64,000 nt of DNA from CAUZIZ01 sp965219855 (GTDB taxonomy: Bacteria; Acidobacteriota; UBA6911; RPQK01; JAJDTT01). The notes below the pieces were generated by a model that was not told the origin of the DNA, made no database searches, and saw only the letters and a list, made by a program, of their open reading frames with translations. The position numbers and the translations under genes are program-made. The DNA lies in contig CBDCOR010000028.1 in the NCBI GenBank assembly GCA_965219855.1, positions 62,001-126,000 of the forward strand. The letters are read 5' to 3'. Positions 17,289 through 26,254 of the stretch are shown in pieces. Position 1 is the first letter of the stretch, and each line of letters begins with the position of its first letter.

Positions 17289-19162
17289 TACCCTGCGTAT
17301 GGATAATCTGTTGCTGGCTGGATACCGTTTCGGCGGCGGACATCACCCTCATCCCGGTGGTCTCGGGTCTCAACCATCCCGTCTACGTCACCCACAGCGG
17401 AGACGGTAGCAACCGACTATTCATCGTCGAGCAGTCCGGCCGGATTCTGATCTGGCAGCTGTCTAGTCCCCTTCTTACCACCTTCCTCGATATTCGCCCA
17501 AGGGTACTCTCCGGCGGAGAACTGGGTCTTCTGGGAATCGCCTTCCATCCCAACTTTGAGCAGAATCGCCGCTTCTTCGTGAACTATACACGCGCCCTGC
17601 CAGGACAAATCAGAACCGTCGTTGCAGAGTATGGAGCGTCGACTCAGGACCCCGACTCGGCGAGCCAGTCCGAGCGGGTCCTCCTCGAATTCGATCAGCC
17701 CTTCACCAATCACAATGGGGGGCATCTTGCCTTCGGGCCCGACGGCTATCTTTACGTAGGCACCGGTGACGGAGGCTCCGGAGGAGATCCCTTCGGTCTG
17801 GGCCAAAACCGAAATATCCTGCTCGGAAAGATCCTGCGCATCGATGTAAACGGCGCCCTGCCCTTTTCGATTCCCTCTGACAATCCCTTCGTTGGCGAGT
17901 CTGGAGTCAGACAAGAAATCTGGGCCTATGGCCTGCGGAATCCCTGGCGCTTTTCCTTCGATCGGGTGACAGGAGAGCTCTACGCAGCTGACGTGGGACA
18001 GAATCGCTGGGAAGAGGTGGACCTCGTGGTGAAGGGAGGGAACTACGGCTGGAACATCATGGAGGGCTCACACTGCTTCCCTCCTTCTCAAATCGGCTGC
18101 AATACGTCCGGCCTGGTTCCACCCATAGCCGAATACGGGAGAGCGGAGGGACGTTCGGTGACCGGGCGATACGTCTACCGCGGATCCCGATCAACCGTCT
18201 TTCGCGGAGCCTACATCTTCGGCGATTTTTCCACGGGACGAATCTGGTCGCTGATCAAGAGCGGATCACGCTGGATCCGTAGCGAGCAGCTTCGCTCAGG
18301 ATTGGCCATAAGCTCCTTCGGTGAAGACGAGTCGGGCGGACTCTACCTGGTTGATTACAACGGCAGCATCTTGCGTCTGGAATTGGAACCAGCGCAGACT
18401 TCCTACTTTCCCCAGATAGCTGACGGCAGCGACGGGACAACGCGGATTCGATCGACCCTGATCTTGAACAATACCGGTGACGACTCACAGGTCGTCATGG
18501 AATTCTTTACGACGGCTGGCGAACCGATGAGCGTAGAACTCGGTGAGCTGGGTACGGGATCGCGATTCGAGCTCTTTCTGCGGCGTGGGGAATCTGCTTT
18601 CCTTCGAACCTCAGGAATCGACACACTCCGGGCCGGCTATGCCCGACTCGTCGCCGGATCCCAGGTCGGCGGAGTCATTCTATTCTCCGGCTCCGACGCG
18701 GCTACGGGAAAGCTGCTCTATGAGACTGGAGTTCCGATAACCTCGACTCTGGATCGGTTCAGCCTTTTCCTCGACTCTTTGGGAGAGAAGGACACAGGAC
18801 TGGCTCTGGTCTATCCTGAGGCCGACATTCCAGAAGTGGACCAGGACAGTGAGGCCGAAGTGCTCCTGCGTCTCTACGACACTTCCTTCAACCTGCTGGC
18901 GATGGCCACCGTATCGCTGGCCCGTGGACATCATCGCGCCGGCTTCATCTGGGAATTCTTCGCCGAGGTGGCAGAGGTCGCCGATCAGGCTCGGGAGATG
19001 CAGGGTCTGGTCACGGTAGACAGCGATCGACCGCTAGCAGGACTCACCCTGCGCACCAACCGGGCCTCCAGTGAAGACCCTCGTTCCACTCTCACCACTT
19101 TTCCCATAGTACCCGGCAGGCCCGATGCTGCGGCTGCAGAAGCCGATCAAGGCCTGGAGTGA
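17289..19162 (+). pseudogene. PQQ-type soluble aldose (sugar) dehydrogenase with C-terminal module, 5' end cut off by IS
   Basis: The body encodes a six-bladed propeller sugar dehydrogenase of the YliI/GDH-B type, secreted, oxidising aldoses with PQQ. Seen are GLLGIAFHPNF, NHNGGHLAFGPDGYLYVGTG, GKILRIDVNG, GLRNPWRFSFD and GGNYGWNIMEG. From about residue 390 (SYFPQIADG) follows a module like those after the metzincin: GGVILFSG, DTGLALVYPE and LTTFPIVPG. The signal peptide core VPCVWIICCWLDTVSA abuts IS1380 copy B, and the first six codons are at 11838-11856. An in-frame TTG at 17279 in the IS could start a product without the basic leader. Whether it still functions is doubtful; the original was about 630 residues. 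Confidence 0.8.
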
Positions 19163-19197
19163 AAGGACGGGATTGCGGCTTTGAGCCCAATGTCCGG

Positions 19198-19283
19198 GTC
19201 GTAGCGGTGGCCTCCAGGCCGCCGTGTTCTCTCCTTCAAGCCTTTGGCTTGAAAAACGGCGGCCTGGAGGCCACCGTTACTGG
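19198..19283 (+). repeat. Dispersed hairpin repeat R3 (GTAGCGGTGGCCTCCAGG type)
   Basis: CGGTGGCCTCCAGGCCGCCGT is repeated in inverted form as ACGGCGGCCTGGAGGCCACCG some 45 bases on, giving a long hairpin. The same words occur at 32886-32980 and 46055-46130. It lies directly behind the sugar dehydrogenase and could act as a terminator or be a REP-like element. Confidence 0.65.
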
Positions 19284-19338
19284 AGAACCGTTCGCGGCAC
19301 TGCTGGCTGCAGCTGATTCCGGTACTGCTCATTGCCCA

Positions 19339-20517
19339 CTATTCAAGCTTCTGGGCAAGGAAGCCCTTGAGGCGATTCAACCCTTCCTTCAGATTGGCCA
19401 GAGAATTAGCGTAGGATATTCGGATGAACCCTTCGCCGCTGAGGCCGAAATCGATGCCTGGCGCCACCGCCACTCCCGCCTTTCGGAGCAGTTGGAAGGC
19501 AAAATCCTGAACGTCCTCGGTGTAACGCTTCACGTTGACGAAAACGTAGAAGGCTCCTGTCGGAGGCACAGGCACGTCGAGTCCCATCGAGCGTAGTGAT
19601 TCCAGAACCATCTGACGCCGTGCACGGTAGCTCTCTATCATCCTCTCCACATCGGACGCCGTGCTAGTCAAGGCGATCAGGGCAGCCACCTGTGTGAAAT
19701 CAGGGGGTGAAACATAGAGATTTTGCTGCAGCTTTTGCATGGGACGCACCATCTCTGAAGGCACAATCGCATACCCCAGACGCCAGCCCGTCATTGAGAA
19801 GAGTTTGGAAAAGCCGTTAATCACGACGACATCGGAGGAAAACTCGAGTGCGGTGTGGGCCTGACCCTCATAGACCAACCCATGGTAGACCTCGTCAGAA
19901 ACAACCATGGCCCTTCCCTCTACCGCCCGACAAAGCTCCGCCATCCGATCGGACGGGATGACACTCCCGGTGGGATTCGCCGGAGAGTTAAGAACCAAGG
20001 CTCTGGTTTGGGGCCCCACCTGCTTACGGACTGCTTCTGCATCCAGCAAGAATCCGTCTTCTTCGTGAATCCGAATCTGCACCGGAAGGGCCCCGAAAGA
20101 GCCAACGAAGTTCGGATAGCAGGCATAGTGGGGGTCCGACATCAGAACTTCCGTCCCTGGGTCAAGCAAGGAGGCGAAGGCGAGCAGCATGGCCCCCGAG
20201 CTCCCTACGGTGACGATCACTCGGCTGGAGGAGACGTCCACTCTGTAGGTCTTTTTGTAGAATGAGGCAATTGCTTCTCGAAGTTCGGGGTGACCGAGCG
20301 AGTGGGTGTAACGCGTGCGACCTTCCCTTAGAGCTCGGATCCCAGCATCGACAACAACATCGGGCGTGGGAAAGTCAGGCTCCCCCACCTCTAGGTGAAC
20401 GATATCTCGACCCTGCTTCTCGAGCTCGATCGCTTCTTCGAGTACATCCATCACCAGGAAGGGTGATGTCCTTTGAGCGCGCCGACTGATTCTTTTCGAC
20501 CACCAGGATGTTGTCAT
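19339..20517 (-). CDS. Pyridoxal-phosphate aminotransferase, class I/II
   Basis: The 392-residue protein has the fold-type I aminotransferase pattern: GEPDFPTP near the N-terminus, TVGSSGAMLLAFASL, NSPANPTGSVI, SDEVYHGLVY and the PLP lysine in NGFSKLFSMTGWRLGY. The Arg of FIRISYANS binds the substrate carboxylate. It is of the aspartate/alanine aminotransferase group and cytoplasmic. The gene stands alone between a repeat and the cyclophilin gene, so the amino acid substrate cannot be read from context. Confidence 0.88.
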   Translation of the reverse strand: MTTSWWSKRISRRAQRTSPFLVMDVLEEAIELEKQGRDIVHLEVGEPDFPTPDVVVDAGIRALREGRTRYTHSLGHPELREAIASFYKKTYRVDVSSSRVIVTVGSSGAMLLAFASLLDPGTEVLMSDPHYACYPNFVGSFGALPVQIRIHEEDGFLLDAEAVRKQVGPQTRALVLNSPANPTGSVIPSDRMAELCRAVEGRAMVVSDEVYHGLVYEGQAHTALEFSSDVVVINGFSKLFSMTGWRLGYAIVPSEMVRPMQKLQQNLYVSPPDFTQVAALIALTSTASDVERMIESYRARRQMVLESLRSMGLDVPVPPTGAFYVFVNVKRYTEDVQDFAFQLLRKAGVAVAPGIDFGLSGEGFIRISYANSLANLKEGLNRLKGFLAQKLE

Positions 20518-20717
20518 TTTCTACAGAAGGATATTTTGCGGGATCCCGAGCGGGACAAACCCTGATGAGTCGACAGGCTGATCGGTGTCGGCATCAAGAG
20601 GCGACACACACACCAATCCCAACTGCGGAAGCGTTCTCAGACAAGGTATTTGTGCAGGATTAATGAGGGGATTCGCCCCACCGATCCTGAGGGTTTATGC
20701 AAAGTCTTGCACGAACC

Positions 20718-21392
20718 CTAAGTGGACTTGGACTGCTCGGCTTCGGGAGGGAACTCTCGATACTCCACTCGCATTCCCTTGATCGTCTGTTTGGCGGACG
20801 GGCGGTTGGCGAGCTTGGAATCCTTCTTGATGGTGGGCACCTTGGAAATTGCGTCGGCTACCTCGATACCCTCGATGACTTTTCCGAAGATATTGTATTT
20901 ACCATCCCATTCCTTCTTGCGCTTGAGGACCACGAAGAACTGGCAGCTGGACGAATCAGGTTGGTCATCCTTTCGCATCATGCCCACCGTGCCCCTGTCC
21001 ACCTCATAACCCTCGGCGAACTCCGCGGTGATCCACTCCCCCGCGTTACCTTTACCGTCGTCGTAGGGATCGTTGTTCTTTGAGGAAGGGTCGCCACCTT
21101 GAATGAACCCAGAACTGACGTAGTGAAATGTGGTTCGAGCGTAGAAGCCGAGGTCTGCCATCTTCTGAAAGCGATCCACGGTCCTGGGAGCCACTTTTGG
21201 CAGCAATCGAACTACGATATTCCCCTTGTCGGTCTGGATGGTCACCACCGGGTCACCCTTGGGCGGAGGGGGCGGCTCTTCCTTCTTGGGGGCAGATGCG
21301 CCGTCAGCATCCCCTGCAGGCTGTTGAGAACAAGTCGCAAAAGTAACGAGAACCAGGACCGACAAACAACCAACTTTGAGTACTCTCATCAT
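20718..21392 (-). CDS. Cyclophilin-type peptidyl-prolyl isomerase, probable lipoprotein
   Basis: A 224-residue protein starting MMRVLKVGCLSV with a hydrophobic leader ending TFATC, a plausible lipobox, followed by a proline-rich linker (KKEEPPPPPKGDP). The rest is a cyclophilin domain: VVRLLPKVAPRTVDRFQKMA, FHYVSSGFIQGGDP, GTVGMMRKDDQPDSSSCQFF and NIFGKVIEGIEV. It probably assists folding of envelope proteins outside the cytoplasm. GGAGGAG lies 4-6 bases before the first ATG at 21392. Sequence upstream in the same frame is not used because it lacks a ribosome site. Confidence 0.88.
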   Translation of the reverse strand: MMRVLKVGCLSVLVLVTFATCSQQPAGDADGASAPKKEEPPPPPKGDPVVTIQTDKGNIVVRLLPKVAPRTVDRFQKMADLGFYARTTFHYVSSGFIQGGDPSSKNNDPYDDGKGNAGEWITAEFAEGYEVDRGTVGMMRKDDQPDSSSCQFFVVLKRKKEWDGKYNIFGKVIEGIEVADAISKVPTIKKDSKLANRPSAKQTIKGMRVEYREFPPEAEQSKST

Positions 21393-21557
21393 TGCTCCTC
21401 CCTTAGGTTGGTAGGTTTTTCTCACTTTTTTAGCATAGTCGAATAGAAAAAACCATCGGTCTCTTCGGGAACCGTGTTTGGATCCGGGTTGTTCTTGGCG
21501 GCAGCGATCCATTACAGTCTTCGTGCGCGGCCTGAAATCCTGATAAGCGGGACCATA

Positions 21558-22225
21558 ATGATCTATGTAGGCACCTCTGGTTCTATCCAGATAAGCTGCC
21601 GGCAAAGGATTACCTGAACTTCTATTCTCAACACCTCTCGACAACCGAAATCAACAACACCTTTTATCGCTTCCCTTCCGAGGCAACGACCTCGGGCTGG
21701 GCGCAGAAGGTTCCAAAAAACTTCCGCTTCTCTGTCAAAATGAACCGCAGGATCACCCACAAGAAACTCTTGCGCGAGGTCGATGAAGAGATGGGCTGGT
21801 TCCTGAAGGGAACGGAAGCTCTTGGCCCAAAACTGGGGTGCATTCTGGTACAGCTCCCTCCTTACGCCCGAAAGAGCTTGTCAGTCCTGGAGACATTCCT
21901 TCACACCTACAGCCAGCAACATCAGCTTGCTCTCGAGTTTCGTCACGCCTCCTGGTTCTCTCAGGACACCTACGATTTACTACGAGAGCACGGGGCCTCA
22001 CTGGTGTTGGTCGAAACCGATGAGCAGGACGCCGTGATGGAAATCACCGGTTCCTTTGTCTACATCAGACTGCGTAAGTCAGATTACTCCGATTCTGATT
22101 TGGCTCGCTGGGCAGAGTGGCTGTCGCTTCGAGAGAAGGACGTGTTTCTCTACCTGAAGCACGACGATAAACAAGCACCGCTTCTCGCGCAGCAACTGGT
22201 TTCGGCCATCGATTCGGGGAAGTAG
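21558..22225 (+). pseudogene. DUF72 family protein, apparently frameshifted near its N-terminus
   Basis: ATG at 21558 reads MIYVGTSG, the standard start of DUF72 (YecE-like) proteins, and then leaves the frame. One frame over, FYPDKLPAKDYLNFYSQHLS follows immediately, then TEINNTFYRFPS and the long intact part MNRRITHKKL to the stop at 22225, with LALEFRHASWF and GSFVYIRLRK. A change of one or two bases at about 21582-21586 explains it. The function of DUF72 is unknown. If the break is a sequencing error the protein would be about 222 residues; otherwise only the part from 21740 (161 residues) could be made. Confidence 0.7.
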
Positions 22226-22272
22226 CTTCGATCAGATTGCAGGTTACGACTTTAGTGAGGGCTCGTGCAAGA

Positions 22273-23412
22273 TTACGGCAGGGCGTCCTGGGCCGGGATG
22301 TAATCCCTCATAACAACGTCCCAATAGTCCTGATAGGGCTCTTCCTCATTGAGCCCGATAAACCGCTCCATGTACTGAAGGAGCGAGGTCACGAAGTGGC
22401 CGGGTAGTGTCTCAGGGTGTTCACGCCAGTAGCTGAAATAGCTGCGAATGAAAACGCTGCTTGCGTTGATGGGCAGCTGGGCAACGCTGGCGGCGAAGCG
22501 CGAAAACCTCCCGCCGCGGAGCAGGTAGAACTCCACGTTGGAGACGTAGAAGGCAGCCACCACATAGTCTCGCTGCCGCAAATACTCACCCACGGCCCCG
22601 AGGGCCTTGCCTTCGCCGAAATCCCCTACCACGGGAAGCAGACGATTGTCGTCCTGCATCCGCTTCAGGAACTCAAAGGCTTCGTTGTTGTTCAGATAGT
22701 GCCGGAGTCGCCCCTCCTTATCCGTGGCCGTGATCAGATCCTCGTAATTCGGATAGAAGGGGCGAGGATAACGTTGGTGACTTTGAAACTTCAGGTCCAG
22801 GTTCATTCGAAAGAACGCCGCCGCCATCCTGTAGAAAATCGGCTCATCTGACTCTAGCACCAGGAGCGGAAACCGGCTCTGAAGCGATTCCCAGAAGCGA
22901 GCGAAGTTTTCTTCAAAATAGGTCTCCGATGAGTGGATCTCCCGAAAGCAACTCGCCAGAGCCTTGGCATCGGAAGCTGGGTCGCGCTCCAACTCGGCCG
23001 GCAGCGGTTTACCGAAGAGGTAGGAGAGATATTCCCATCGATCGCTGGCCGCTCTAAACAACTCCTTGAAATAGAGGTGCTGCAGCAGATTGTCTCTCCG
23101 AATATCCAGGATAATCGCGATCTTCGGTTTGAGGTGTGCGATATAGCTGAAGTTCTGATCCGGCCCGACTCCGATGTAGGCCTGGCGGGAAGGCGCGATC
23201 TTCAGTAGGAGGGGAACGACATGAAGGTAGGAAGGTTCATTGGAAATGAAATTGTCTGTATCGAAATAACCCGGGGCCTCGCTCCAGTCGAGGATCCGCT
23301 GCTGGAATTGACTCGCCGACAATGGCTCTTCACCTGCAAAGAGCGTCAGCGAAGCTGTTTCGAGGAGAAGAATGACCAGGAAGTAAGGCAATAGGTGTCG
23401 CTGGTGTTTCAC
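22273..23412 (-). CDS. Secreted protein of unknown function
   Basis: I cannot assign a role. The 379-residue product begins with a hydrophobic leader (YFLVILLLETASLTLFAG). The mature part contains YIGVGPDQNFSYIAHLKPK followed by IAIILDIRRDN, which resembles a Rossmann-like, methyltransferase-type first half that I recall from unnamed Acidobacteria proteins, and later VVGDFGEGKALGAVG. It is divergently transcribed from the DUF4159 gene, with 80 bases between the starts, so both may share a control region. Confidence 0.65.
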   Translation of the reverse strand: MKHQRHLLPYFLVILLLETASLTLFAGEEPLSASQFQQRILDWSEAPGYFDTDNFISNEPSYLHVVPLLLKIAPSRQAYIGVGPDQNFSYIAHLKPKIAIILDIRRDNLLQHLYFKELFRAASDRWEYLSYLFGKPLPAELERDPASDAKALASCFREIHSSETYFEENFARFWESLQSRFPLLVLESDEPIFYRMAAAFFRMNLDLKFQSHQRYPRPFYPNYEDLITATDKEGRLRHYLNNNEAFEFLKRMQDDNRLLPVVGDFGEGKALGAVGEYLRQRDYVVAAFYVSNVEFYLLRGGRFSRFAASVAQLPINASSVFIRSYFSYWREHPETLPGHFVTSLLQYMERFIGLNEEEPYQDYWDVVMRDYIPAQDALP

Positions 23413-23492
23413 TCAGACAGGCTCCAGTTGATCAGCCCGGCGGTCTGGAGACCTCGCGATCAATCGAGCGCGCGAGTTGCGTCAACTATATA

Positions 23493-24263
23493 ATGATCCC
23501 AATCCAGATGGTTCGAAAGTTCTCGTCTTTCATTGTAATCGCTATCGTCTCGCTTCTTTTCTTCCTGCCGGCGTCGACCGACTTGGGAGAACCGGAAGGG
23601 AACAAACGGCTGCCAGACTTCACCTTTCTACGGCTGATCTACTCCGGTGAGGGCTGGAGGGGATGGGGATGGTCCACTGACTATCCCAAAGCAGATCTGC
23701 AGTTCCTCTATGGGCTGCAAAAGCTAAGCGACTTTACCTTCGTCTCTTCCGACCACAAGGCGCTTCCCATCGTTGGCACGGAGATCTTCGAATATCCCTT
23801 TCTGTATGCGGTGGAAGTAGGAAACATGACGTTGTCCGAACTAGAGGTGATCCACTTGCGCGAGTATCTCTTGAGGGGAGGCTTTCTGGTAGTGGACGAT
23901 TTTCACGGTTTCTACGAGTGGAACCACTTCTATCGACAGATCAAGAAGGTCCTTCCAGAATACGAGCCAATCGACCTTCCTTTGTCCCACCCCATTTTTC
24001 ACTGCTACTACGACATCGACCGTTTGATTCAGATCCCCGGACTCCAGTACATCTACAGTGGAACAACCTGGGAAAAGGGTGGCTACAAGGCCCGTTACAT
24101 GGGAATTCAGGACGAAAGTGGCCGACTCATGGTGATGATCAACCACAACGTGGACCTGGGCGACGCCTGGGAATGGGCGGAAGTAGAAGTATATCCCCGA
24201 GAATACGCCACCCTCGCCTTCCAACTGGGGATCAACTACATCGTCTACGCTATGACACACTAG
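23493..24263 (+). CDS. DUF4159 domain protein, exported
   Basis: The 256-residue protein has an N-terminal hydrophobic segment (SFIVIAIVSLLFFLPAS) and then a DUF4159 domain: FTFLRLIYSG, WSTDYPKADLQFLYGLQKL, LREYLLRGGFLVVDDFHG and a C-terminal MINHNVDLGDAWEWAEV. Members are usually encoded near MoxR ATPase, DUF58 and von Willebrand proteins, which are absent here. The function is unknown; the fold resembles a glutamine amidotransferase-like domain. An ATG five codons downstream is an alternative start. Confidence 0.75.
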   Translation: MIPIQMVRKFSSFIVIAIVSLLFFLPASTDLGEPEGNKRLPDFTFLRLIYSGEGWRGWGWSTDYPKADLQFLYGLQKLSDFTFVSSDHKALPIVGTEIFEYPFLYAVEVGNMTLSELEVIHLREYLLRGGFLVVDDFHGFYEWNHFYRQIKKVLPEYEPIDLPLSHPIFHCYYDIDRLIQIPGLQYIYSGTTWEKGGYKARYMGIQDESGRLMVMINHNVDLGDAWEWAEVEVYPREYATLAFQLGINYIVYAMTH

Positions 24264-24518
24264 TCGCGGCGCTTCAAGCGGCCAAGGTACCAATTCCCAA
24301 AGGGATTTCTGCTACTTGGTCACTACGGTCCGGCTAAAGTCGAATGATATCAAGTGGTTAGCGATGTGACCTTCGTGACCATGCAAGTCCCAATGTCTAA
24401 GGGGTTGAAGAATCAGGACTCGAACAGAGTGATTCACAATCGGAGTCAGCCTCTGGCGTGAACGGGGGCACTGAGTGCATAGGAGCGAGGTGAATCCTGA
24501 AGGGATTCCGTATTTCAG

Positions 24519-24674
24519 CCCAGGGTTTCCGAACCCTGGGTCAACCGCGTCGCCCCTGGATTTCAACCCTGAATGGCTTGCGTACAGAAGGGCAACAAAT
24601 GGGTCAGGACGCAACCCTTATAGGGTTGATTCTTAAGGGGTTGACTCTCTTACCCAGGGTTCGGAAACCCTGGG
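24519..24674. repeat. Inverted pair of palindromic repeats (CCCAGGG..CCCTGGG)
   Basis: The 22-bp near-palindrome at 24519-24540 (CCCAGGGTTTCCG and AACCCTGGG) recurs as its exact reverse complement at 24653-24674. Similarity extends some 30 bases outward on both sides, including an AGGGATT word and a CAACCCT word, so two units of a REP-like repeat face each other. Confidence 0.65.
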
Positions 24675-24742
24675 CTGGAAGCCGCAATCCCGTTGGGATT
24701 GACCTCGATTGGTCTGACCGGACCCATTTCCAATCCTTTCCG

Positions 24743-24770
24743 ATGCGAGGGCGGAATCGAACCCGCACGA
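24743..24770 (-). other. tRNA 3'-end-like fragment
   Basis: On the minus strand the sequence reads GTGCGGGTTCGATTCC and then GCCCTCGCA, the T-arm and acceptor end of a tRNA of the GCGAGGG acceptor type, but with one base missing in the T-stem. No matching GCGAGGG is found within 150 bases upstream and the preceding bases do not form an anticodon arm. It may be a remnant or an attachment-site scar. Confidence 0.25.
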
Positions 24771-24883
24771 GTTGGGCAACGGCGGCAGTCCCAGTTGAAG
24801 TCGTTTCCAGTCCATTATCCTTTTAACTGGTTGATTATAATTATGTTGTCACGATAGCTGAATAGTACAACCGGACAGTAGTG

Positions 24884-26254
24884 CTACTTGGTGTTTGATG
24901 GTGAGTTGGTGCTTGGGACTTGAGACTTCTTGAGGTAACTACTCGCTTGGGAGTGGGATTTTTCTGCGTTGGGGAGTCTTAGCACTTCCTTGTAGTGATC
25001 GATCGCCTCCTTCGACCTGCCGAGTGAGTGCAGGGTCTTACCTGCCCGTAGATGAGAGAGTACCCTTTCACGAGCCGGCACTCGCCGATCACTCGCCGCC
25101 CTCCGAAGTTGCTCCAGGCCCGGGTGTGGATAGCCAAGATCTAGAAACTTTCGGCCCATTCTATAGCGAAAGATGGGAAGCGGAATTCTGCCGTAATTCG
25201 GAGTTTCCTCCTCAGCTCTTCCTATGATGATCTGATACTCCTGGACAGCTTCATCCAGCCTTCCCATTCTTTCCAGTAGCTGGGCCTGATTCAGATGAAG
25301 CAGGAAGCTACGCGGATACTTTTGGTGCAGAGTCCTGGCGATCGACAGGGCTTTGTCATGGCGCTTTTCGCGAACATGCAAAACCATCAATAGGACTCGC
25401 GCATCGTCGGCAACGTATTGAGCCTTTGCAGCCCCCAGCTCGAGGTACTCGAACCCTCGTTTCGCGCTCCCGCTGTAGCCGGCTATAGCCGCCAACCACT
25501 TGATGTACCAGGGCAGGTTCCCGACGATGTATTCGTATAAGCCTACACTCAGGTAGCAGTCGTAGAAATCGGGATTCTCCTTGACCAGATCTCGGTGGTA
25601 GCCGTAAGCCTTCTTTCCGTAGCGCAGAGCCCGGACCTTCTTGCGATCGATCGTGAATGCGAAGGAACCGAGAACACCAAGTGAGGTCCCCAAGAAGTAC
25701 CTGGCATCTGCGTGGGTCGGTTGGCCGGCAAGGATATTGCGGCACAACTTCTGGCTCTCCGATAAGTGTCCGAAGAAAGCCTCGCGCCTGACGGAAGCCA
25801 TCTCGTGATCCGTAGCCTTGGTGAAATAGCCGGGAGCGATAAATCGGTCCAGATCCAGGTCTTGCCGGTCGAGCAGTTCCTTCAACCAGGTCAGGATCCC
25901 CAAATAGAGTGGAGGAGCGGGGTGCTGCGGATACCCCTCCCTCAAGGATCGGAAGGTCTCGATCGCCTCCTCGTAATCCAGATTGAACATCTGGTTGAAA
26001 CCGCGGCGAGCGACTTCTACGAAGGCGGGCTCGCGCAAGTTCAGTTCGGATTCTTCAGGCCCCGCCGCCGACAGCCGATGCCGGTTGAAGACTGCTGATG
26101 CCGGAAACAGAAGGGAAAACGCTGATCCCCAGAGGAGGACTATGAGCAGGATCGAGACACGGAGACTAGACGCTCCCGTCGCTTCATGCTTAGTGCTCCC
26201 TTGCGAGTGTATCAGGGCGTGAACCGGTATATGATGCCCGCATCGACTTGCCAA
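24884..26254 (-). CDS. Tetratricopeptide repeat protein, exported or membrane anchored
   Basis: The protein (up to 456 residues) has one hydrophobic segment (SILLIVLLWGSAFSLLF) near the N-terminus and then a chain of TPR-like helices, for example DYEEAIETFRSLREGYPQH, HADARYFLGTSLGVLGSFAF, KALSIARTLHQKYPR and RLDEAVQEYQIIIGRAEE. TPR arrays bind partner proteins; no enzymatic motif is present. The start is uncertain: the frame opens with a TTG at 26254 that overlaps the end of the beta-barrel gene, and no ATG lies between it and the hydrophobic segment. Likely in one transcript with that upstream gene. Confidence 0.7.
   Translation of the reverse strand: MASRCGHHIPVHALIHSQGSTKHEATGASSLRVSILLIVLLWGSAFSLLFPASAVFNRHRLSAAGPEESELNLREPAFVEVARRGFNQMFNLDYEEAIETFRSLREGYPQHPAPPLYLGILTWLKELLDRQDLDLDRFIAPGYFTKATDHEMASVRREAFFGHLSESQKLCRNILAGQPTHADARYFLGTSLGVLGSFAFTIDRKKVRALRYGKKAYGYHRDLVKENPDFYDCYLSVGLYEYIVGNLPWYIKWLAAIAGYSGSAKRGFEYLELGAAKAQYVADDARVLLMVLHVREKRHDKALSIARTLHQKYPRSFLLHLNQAQLLERMGRLDEAVQEYQIIIGRAEEETPNYGRIPLPIFRYRMGRKFLDLGYPHPGLEQLRRAASDRRVPARERVLSHLRAGKTLHSLGRSKEAIDHYKEVLRLPNAEKSHSQASSYLKKSQVPSTNSPSNTK

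Larger units (their letters stand above)
24264..24883. other. 620-bp gap without genes: inverted palindromic repeats and a tRNA-like fragment
   Basis: No coding sequence is convincing here. The stretch contains a pair of repeats around CCCAGGGTTTCCGAACCCTGGG-type palindromes in opposite orientation (24487-24575 and 24617-24705) and, near its right end, a fragment like the 3' part of a tRNA gene. Confidence 0.55.

Noticed and set aside
24743..24860. A selenocysteine tRNA gene (selC) on the minus strand
   Set aside because: TTCAA and GGTTCGATTCC occur with the right spacing, but neither the anticodon stem, the variable arm nor an 8-bp acceptor stem can be paired. It is kept only as a tRNA-like fragment.
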